Positions 14,077 to 18,334 of a stretch of 18,334 nucleotides of DNA are shown piece after piece. How positions within the stretch are numbered: the first letter of the stretch is position 1; each line of letters begins with the position of its first letter. The DNA comes from an uncultured Clostridia bacterium (lineage in GTDB: Bacteria > Bacillota > Clostridia > Oscillospirales > Acutalibacteraceae), in the NCBI GenBank assembly GCA_937877675.1, contig CALEIS010000037.1, positions 1 through 18,334 on the forward strand. Reading direction: 5' to 3'. The position numbers and the translations under genes are program-made. The notes beneath the pieces are model-generated. The model saw only the letters and a list, made by a program, of their open reading frames with translations, did no database searches and was not told the DNA's origin.

Positions 14077-15252
14077 ATGGCAGGTATCGTTGAATATTCC
14101 CTTGTGAATGCTCATAAGGACTTTAACGCCTTGCCTTTCACAAAGGTTGATGGACTTATTTTCGCACAGTTGGCTTATCTTGAGTTTGACACATTTGTAC
14201 CTGACAGAAAACTGTTTGTGAGAGGTATCACTTTCTCAAAAATTTGTGAACAAGAGGATTTCGATAGTCTTTTCCCTATTGAAAAAACAGCAAGAAAAAA
14301 TCTTTTGTTGTTTAACTCTCTTGCATATAGCAGAAGATATGGAAAAATCAAAATAAACTATCACGAAAACATTTTTGATAGTGAAGAAAGAATTCAATTT
14401 TCTGCAACAACCTTTATTTTACCTAACGGAGATGCTTGTGTTTCTTTCAGAGGCACGGATTCCACTATTACAGGTTGGCGTGAAAACTTTAATATGCTTT
14501 ATAACGATACTGTACCTGCACAGATTTTAGCAGTTAAGTATCTTAATAAGGTAGCAAGAAAAATCAAGGGAAATATAACTGTTGTTGGACATTCAAAGGG
14601 TGGAAATCTTGCGATTTATGCAAGTACCATGTGTTCTGCAAAGACTAAAGAGAAAATCGTCGAAATTCAAAGTTTCGACAGCCCAGGATTTTCAGAAGAT
14701 TTCGTTGAATCGAAGAAATATCTTGAAACTGAAAGTAAGATTATCAAATTTGTTCCTGAAGATTCAATGATTGGTATGCTACTTACTGACACTGCATCAT
14801 ATCGCATTGTTAAAAGTGATGGTGAAGGAATTCAGCAACACGACCCATTTTTATGGATTGTTCAGGATAATGACTTTGTTACTGGAGAGAGAATTCACCG
14901 AAAAGCTAAATTTTTAAACAGCACATTCAGAGAATGGGTTAATAATTTTACACCTGAACAACGAGAACTTTTTGTGGATGCTATGTTTGATATTGTAGAA
15001 GCAACCAATGTTCAAAAATCAGAAAGTTTTATTGAATGGACCGAAAATATAAAAGGAAATACATCCTTAATTCTCGATTCATTTAAAGATTTGGAACCCG
15101 AAACAAGAAGTTTTATGTTGAAGGTATTGAGAAATGTCTTCCCTTCTGCTACGGATAGTGTACTTACAAAACCTAAGAGTATTATTAAAAATACTTGGGG
15201 TAAAATCAAGTCAAAAAGGATTGACGTAGAAGATAATTCTACTGAATCATAA
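14077..15252 (+). CDS. DUF2974 / Mbeg1-like alpha/beta hydrolase
   Basis: The product has 391 residues. A longer frame begins with TTG at 14056, but the ribosome-binding site AAAGGAG (14061-14067) lies inside that extension, 9 nt before the ATG at 14077. The lipase-like core has VSFRGTD (122-128), the nucleophile elbow VGHSKGGNLA (170-179, Ser173), FDSPGF (200-205) and a possible catalytic His255 (QQHDPF). This arrangement (class-3-lipase-like FRGT plus GHSKGGNLA) matches the Mbeg1-like DUF2974 family, which is common in Firmicutes and of unknown substrate. There is no signal peptide or membrane segment. The C-terminal 120 residues are helical and unassigned. queT follows 56 nt downstream on the same strand and may be partly co-transcribed. 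Confidence 0.85.
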   Translation: MAGIVEYSLVNAHKDFNALPFTKVDGLIFAQLAYLEFDTFVPDRKLFVRGITFSKICEQEDFDSLFPIEKTARKNLLLFNSLAYSRRYGKIKINYHENIFDSEERIQFSATTFILPNGDACVSFRGTDSTITGWRENFNMLYNDTVPAQILAVKYLNKVARKIKGNITVVGHSKGGNLAIYASTMCSAKTKEKIVEIQSFDSPGFSEDFVESKKYLETESKIIKFVPEDSMIGMLLTDTASYRIVKSDGEGIQQHDPFLWIVQDNDFVTGERIHRKAKFLNSTFREWVNNFTPEQRELFVDAMFDIVEATNVQKSESFIEWTENIKGNTSLILDSFKDLEPETRSFMLKVLRNVFPSATDSVLTKPKSIIKNTWGKIKSKRIDVEDNSTES

Positions 15253-15258
15253 ATAAAA

Positions 15259-15300
15259 TGTCAGTTCGAAACCATCCTGACAAAAATCAAAACTATGGAG
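15259..15300 (+). promoter_or_regulatory. Pseudoknot leader of queT sequestering the Shine-Dalgarno (candidate preQ1-type riboswitch)
   Basis: A 6-bp stem TGTCAG (15259-15264)/CTGACA (15277-15282) has a 12-nt loop that begins TTC and ends C. Loop bases CCAT (15272-15275) pair with ATGG (15295-15298), which overlaps the queT Shine-Dalgarno GGAG (15297-15300). An A-rich linker (15283-15294) joins them. This is an H-type pseudoknot with the size, UUC loop start, closing C and A-rich third loop of preQ1 riboswitches, in front of a known preQ1-regulon gene. The second helix does not follow the class I pairing, so the class is uncertain. Confidence 0.6.
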
Positions 15301-15308
15301 TGATAAAA

Positions 15309-15818
15309 ATGAATAAGAAAAGGACTATGTTTATAGTCGAATCGGCAGTTATTGCCGCACTTTATGCAGGGCTTACCTATGCTGCAAGTATGCTAAATCT
15401 GGCTTATGGTAGTATTCAGTTCAGATTTTCTGAAGCCTTGACAATACTTGCTTGTCTTACACCCTCTGCTATTCCCGGACTTACAATCGGATGTTTTTTA
15501 GGTAATATTACAAGTCCTTATGGACTTATTGATATTATCTGTGGCACGATTGCAACATTACTTGCGGCGATTTTGTCTTACGCTACAAGAAAAGTAACAA
15601 TCAAGAAGATGCCTTTACTGTCCCCTATTTTTCCTGTGCTTACAAATGCTGTAATCGTGGGAATCGAAATTACATTATTTATGCCGGAAGGCTTTAAAAT
15701 GTACGCATTCTTAATAAATGCTATGCAGATAGCAATAGGACAACTTGTAATGTGCTACGGACTTGGATTACCATTATATAATGTAATCAAAAAGACAAAA
15801 ATTTATAAGAAGATATAA
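15309..15818 (+). CDS. queT: QueT family transporter (queuosine precursor uptake)
   Basis: This 169-residue membrane protein is predicted to be the substrate-binding (S) subunit of an ECF-type importer for preQ0/preQ1, precursors of tRNA queuosine. The start MNKKRTMFIVESAVIAALYAG is chosen because GGAG (15297-15300) lies 8 nt upstream. A longer frame from 15258 would translate the leader pseudoknot. Signature segments are QFRFSEAL (37-44) and GNITSPYGLIDIICGT (65-80), with five to six membrane helices and a basic C-terminus (KKTKIYKKI). No other queuosine gene is visible in the window, so it would depend on ECF energising subunits encoded elsewhere. Confidence 0.9.
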   Translation: MNKKRTMFIVESAVIAALYAGLTYAASMLNLAYGSIQFRFSEALTILACLTPSAIPGLTIGCFLGNITSPYGLIDIICGTIATLLAAILSYATRKVTIKKMPLLSPIFPVLTNAVIVGIEITLFMPEGFKMYAFLINAMQIAIGQLVMCYGLGLPLYNVIKKTKIYKKI

Positions 15819-15850
15819 AAACAGCGTGATAGCCTTTCGGTTATCACGCT
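15817..15850. terminator. Bidirectional terminator between queT and the haemolysin III gene
   Basis: A 12-bp stem (15823-15834 with 15839-15850, one G-T pair) has a TTTC loop. On the minus strand it is followed by G and five U (A run 15817-15821). On the plus strand the tail TAATTATT is weaker. It separates two convergent genes. Confidence 0.88.
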
Positions 15851-15856
15851 TAATTA

Positions 15857-16525
15857 TTAAACAAAAATAAATTTGTAAAGATTTATAAAATGAATTGCTG
15901 CACCTATGATTACAAATATATGGAATATTGTGTGAAAATACTTTTTCTTTGCTCCGATTGCGAAAAGAATAAGTCCTACAATATAAGCACCGTTACCTGC
16001 AAGGACATATTTTACTCCCACAGGGTCAACTTTATCTCCTATTACAAAAAGGGATGAAAATGCACAAAATCCGATTACGATATAAAGTACCATTCTTATT
16101 GCTTTTGTTTTGCTGAATGATGTTAATGTCAGTATAATTGAAATTACTGTTGCTACAAGGCAGATTAAAAACAATGCCCATCCAAGTGTGAAATTTATTT
16201 CAGCAACGGACAAAAGCATATATGGTGTAATTGTACCCATTAGCATAAAGTAAATTGCAGTATAATCCACCACTCGCATCATTTTTTTAGCATTACTGAG
16301 TGGCAATCCGTGATAAATGGATGAGCAGACGAAAACTATTAACATTGAAAAGCAATAGACAAGTCCAATTGCAAGATAATCCCATCTATGGAGAGATATT
16401 GAGCGTTCAATACACAAAAAAGATGCTACAAGTGTAAGAATTGCACCAAAAATATGGGTTAAGGAGTTTAAAATTTCTTCTGTTTTTGTGTATTTGACAA
16501 ATTCTATTGAATCAAGATTTTTCAT
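15857..16525 (-). CDS. Haemolysin III / PAQR family membrane protein
   Basis: The 222-residue product has seven predicted membrane helices, the usual bacterial Hly-III length and topology. The metal-site residues of the PAQR/CREST superfamily are present: Ser69 and His72 (SSIYH), Asp87 (VVDYTA), and His198 with His202 (FHTIFH). Members are thought to be zinc-dependent membrane hydrolases. The name haemolysin comes from a Bacillus cereus homologue and should not be taken as evidence of toxicity. The ribosome-binding site AGGTGG lies about 8 nt upstream. It has its own promoter just after the dnaJ terminator. Confidence 0.92.
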   Translation of the reverse strand: MKNLDSIEFVKYTKTEEILNSLTHIFGAILTLVASFLCIERSISLHRWDYLAIGLVYCFSMLIVFVCSSIYHGLPLSNAKKMMRVVDYTAIYFMLMGTITPYMLLSVAEINFTLGWALFLICLVATVISIILTLTSFSKTKAIRMVLYIVIGFCAFSSLFVIGDKVDPVGVKYVLAGNGAYIVGLILFAIGAKKKYFHTIFHIFVIIGAAIHFINLYKFIFV

Positions 16526-16549
16526 CCTGTCACCACCTTACTTATACAT

Positions 16550-16579
16550 ATTATATTACAAAAAATAAGGACAAATCAA
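16550..16579 (-). promoter_or_regulatory. Promoter of the haemolysin III gene, overlapping the dnaJ terminator
   Basis: -10 TATAAT (16550-16555), 18-nt spacer, -35 TTGATT (16574-16579). The -35 lies within the stem of the dnaJ terminator, so the promoter and upstream terminator share DNA. Confidence 0.55.
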
Positions 16580-16592
16580 CTGATTTGCCCTT
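16560..16592 (-). terminator. Intrinsic terminator after dnaJ
   Basis: On the minus strand, arms 16581-16592 and 16567-16578 pair over about 10-12 bp (one G-U pair) and are followed by A and six U. It starts 7 bases after the dnaJ stop and ends the dnaK-dnaJ transcript. Confidence 0.88.
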
Positions 16593-16598
16593 AATTTT

Positions 16599-17741
16599 TT
16601 ATTTCTTTTTCTTGCCGAAGAAACTCTTTTTACTATCACCGAGTCCGTCTTCAACATTGAACTCAATAGCAAGTTGTTTAATTAATTCACTCTGCTTATC
16701 GGTAAGTTTCTTTGGAATATCAACCACGATGCGAACAAGTTGGTCACCCTTACCCATTCGTCCCTGAATACCACGACCACGAAGTTTGAAAACATCCCCT
16801 GGTTGTGTACCTGCTGGAACAGAATATTCAACCTTACCGTCAAGTGTTGGCACCTGAATTGTACAACCTAATGCAACCTGCATAAATGAAAGATGAACAT
16901 CACACCACACATTATATCCATCACGTTCAAAAATAGGATGTGGACGAACATTAACTACGATATTAAGGTCACCTGCAGGGCCACCATTTACACCCTTATT
17001 ACCCTGTCCACGGACTGTAAGAATCTGACGGTCATCAACACCTGCAGGAATATTGATGTCAAGCTTTGCACTCTTACGTACACGACCTGCACCATTACAT
17101 TTCTTACAAGGATTGTCGATAATTGTACCTTTACCATTACAACGGCTACAAGGCTTTGCAGACTGAATAACACCAAAAGGTGTTCTCTGTTGTACAGTTA
17201 CCTGACCACGACCATTACATTCAGGACAAGTTTTTGGTGAATGACCACTCTGACAACCATTTCCGTGACATTCGTCACAAGTTTCAATTCGCATTGTATC
17301 TATTGAACGAGCACAGCCTTTTGCTGCCTCTTCAAAAGAAATAGTAATACTTGCTTGTGTGTCACTACCACGCTGTGGGGCATTTGGATTTGAACGACCG
17401 CCACCAAAGCCACCAAAGCCATTACCAAATATTGAGCCAAAAATGTCGCCAAGGTCAAAATCCATTCCACCAAAGCCACCACCGTAGCCACCAGCACCTG
17501 CACCATAGTTAGGGTCAACACCTGCGTGGCCGAATTGGTCATATCTTGCTTTTTTCTCGCTATCGGAAAGAATTTCGTAGGCTTCATTTGCCTCTTTAAA
17601 TTTTTCTTCTGCTTCTTTATTATTAGGATTCAAGTCGGGGTGATATTTTTTTGCAGCCTTACGATAAGCCTTTTTAATTTCATCATCGGACGCTGATTTA
17701 TCAACACCCAACACCTCATAATAATCTCTTTTTTCTGCCAT
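16599..17741 (-). CDS. dnaJ: Chaperone protein DnaJ (Hsp40, type I)
   Basis: This 380-residue co-chaperone delivers unfolded proteins to DnaK and stimulates its ATPase. The J domain starts MAEKRDYYEVLGV with HPD at 34-36. A Gly/Phe-rich linker (about 75-130) follows, then the zinc-binding domain with four CxxCxGxG-type repeats (CDECHGNG, CPECNGRG, CSRCNGKG, CKKCNGAG). The C-terminal substrate-binding domains include GPAGDLNIVVNVRPHPIFERDG. The longer frame from 17768 is rejected: GGAG (17748-17751) lies 6 nt before the ATG at 17741, and the family N-terminus begins there. dnaK is 66 nt upstream on the same strand, with a hairpin region in the gap. Confidence 0.98.
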   Translation of the reverse strand: MAEKRDYYEVLGVDKSASDDEIKKAYRKAAKKYHPDLNPNNKEAEEKFKEANEAYEILSDSEKKARYDQFGHAGVDPNYGAGAGGYGGGFGGMDFDLGDIFGSIFGNGFGGFGGGRSNPNAPQRGSDTQASITISFEEAAKGCARSIDTMRIETCDECHGNGCQSGHSPKTCPECNGRGQVTVQQRTPFGVIQSAKPCSRCNGKGTIIDNPCKKCNGAGRVRKSAKLDINIPAGVDDRQILTVRGQGNKGVNGGPAGDLNIVVNVRPHPIFERDGYNVWCDVHLSFMQVALGCTIQVPTLDGKVEYSVPAGTQPGDVFKLRGRGIQGRMGKGDQLVRIVVDIPKKLTDKQSELIKQLAIEFNVEDGLGDSKKSFFGKKKK

Positions 17742-17755
17742 AAGTATCTCCAAAT

Positions 17756-17797
17756 AATACGGATTCACGGACAGCCCTTTTACGGACTGTCCGTATT
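17756..17797 (-). repeat. Alternative hairpins between dnaK and dnaJ
   Basis: Three pairings compete for the segment CTGTCCGT/CCGTATT: CTGTCCGT (17787-17794) with ACGGACAG (17767-17774), 8 bp; AATACGG (17756-17762) with CCGTATT (17791-17797), 7 bp; and the palindrome ACGGACTGTCCGT (17782-17794). They lie 5 nt upstream of the dnaJ Shine-Dalgarno. The site could be a processing site, a partial terminator or a translational control element. Confidence 0.55.
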
Positions 17798-17807
17798 ATT
17801 TTAATAA

Positions 17808-18334
17808 TTATTCAACATCCTTGAAGTCTGCATCATAGTAGCCATCGCTATTTGGTGCAGCACCTGCATTAGGGTCATAACCTGCACCTGGGTTTGCACC
17901 ACCCTGAGCAGCCTGAGCCTGTTTGTAGAGTTCTTCAGAAATCTTGTAGAAAGCCTGTGTAAGTTCTTCCTGCTTTGACTTGATGAGTTCTACATCTTCA
18001 CCCTTGAGTGCTTCTTTAAGAGCATCGAGTTTAGCCTGAATGTCAGCCTTATCGTTTGCAGGAATCTTGTCGCCTTCATCAGCGAGGATTTTTTCTACCT
18101 GATATACCATCTGGTCAGCAGCATTTCTTGTATCAACTGCTTCCTTACGTTTCTTATCTTCTTCTGCAAATCTTTCTGCATCCTGAACTGCTTTTTCAAT
18201 ATCTTCTTTTGACATATTTGTTGAAGATGTGATTGAAATTGACTGTTCCTTGTTTGTGCCAAGGTCTTTTGCTGAAACGTTAACGATACCGTTAGCGTCG
18301 ATGTCAAATGTTACTTCAATCTGTGGCACACCAC
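17808..18334 (-). CDS. dnaK: Chaperone protein DnaK (Hsp70), C-terminal part, 5' end cut by window edge
   Basis: The frame is open to the right edge (GVPQIEVTFDIDANGI precedes the rest), and about 175 residues are visible. They comprise the end of the substrate-binding beta domain (VPQIEVTFDIDANGIVNVSAKDLGT), the helical lid (SKEDIEKAVQDAERFAEEDKKRKEAVDTRNAADQMVY onward), and a Gly/Ala/Pro-rich tail ending DADFKDVE, similar to the EEVD-like acidic ends of bacterial DnaK. The nucleotide-binding domain and any upstream hrcA, grpE or CIRCE element lie outside the window. The GTG near the edge is an internal valine codon and not a start. dnaJ follows 66 nt downstream. Confidence 0.97.
   Translation of the reverse strand, partial: GVPQIEVTFDIDANGIVNVSAKDLGTNKEQSISITSSTNMSKEDIEKAVQDAERFAEEDKKRKEAVDTRNAADQMVYQVEKILADEGDKIPANDKADIQAKLDALKEALKGEDVELIKSKQEELTQAFYKISEELYKQAQAAQGGANPGAGYDPNAGAAPNSDGYYDADFKDVE

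Noticed and set aside
15259..15300. Straight call as a class I preQ1 riboswitch
   Set aside because: The size and loop ends fit, but the class I second helix (bases after UUC pairing with the tail) cannot form, so the class was left open.
15258..15308. N-terminal extension of queT (MSVRNHPDKN...)
   Set aside because: It would translate the leader pseudoknot, has no Shine-Dalgarno and lies outside the family N-terminus.
17808..18329. Complete 173-residue gene starting at the GTG near the right edge
   Set aside because: The frame continues to the edge with GVPQIEV, the conserved interior of DnaK, so this is a partial dnaK.

Overview
The window (18,334 bases, AT-rich) looks like the chromosome of a low-GC Gram-positive anaerobe of the class Clostridia, probably a gut Ruminococcaceae/Oscillospiraceae type. 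This rests on strong GGAGG ribosome-binding sites, consensus promoters often with an extended -10, the rpmG-secE-nusG-rplK-rplA-rplJ-rplL order, a QueT transporter, a C_GCAxxG_C_C family redox protein, and several signal-less intracellular glycosidases. The species cannot be named from sequence reading alone.

Layout. (1) 1-9109 is a carbohydrate region. A GH63/MGH1-like (alpha/alpha)6 glycosidase runs off the left edge on the minus strand. An HGGGW-type alpha/beta hydrolase is divergent from it on the plus strand. Then comes a minus-strand operon, read right to left: C_GCAxxG_C_C protein, clan-GH-D-like glycosidase, GH31 glycosidase. None of these glycosidases has a signal peptide, so they probably cleave imported oligosaccharides in the cytoplasm. 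No transporter or regulator is visible here. (2) 9119-12902 is a minus-strand ribosomal/translation cluster, rpmG, secE, nusG, rplK, rplA, rplJ, rplL. It ends at a strong terminator after rplL, and rpoB does not follow. Cis-regulation is dense: an L10 leader with attenuator, two GTGGGAGGAA elements that look like the 23S rRNA L1-binding site (before rplK and before rplA), and a possible attenuator in the rpmG leader. The rpmG and rplJ promoters are near copies of each other. (3) 12931-15850 holds a minus-strand lipoprotein of unknown function, a divergent DUF2974/Mbeg1-like alpha/beta hydrolase, and queT. The queT leader can fold into an H-type pseudoknot that covers its own ribosome-binding site. 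(4) 15857-18334 holds a haemolysin III/PAQR membrane protein, dnaJ, and the 3' end of dnaK, all minus strand.

The most unusual signals are in RNA leaders rather than in the proteins: the queT pseudoknot, the paired L1-site mimics, the rpmG leader, and mutually exclusive hairpins between dnaK and dnaJ. Several starts were moved from the longest reading frame on ribosome-binding-site evidence (rplJ TTG, rplK, dnaJ, queT, the DUF2974 gene and the C_GCAxxG_C_C gene). No tRNA, rRNA, insertion sequence, CRISPR array or phage gene was seen.
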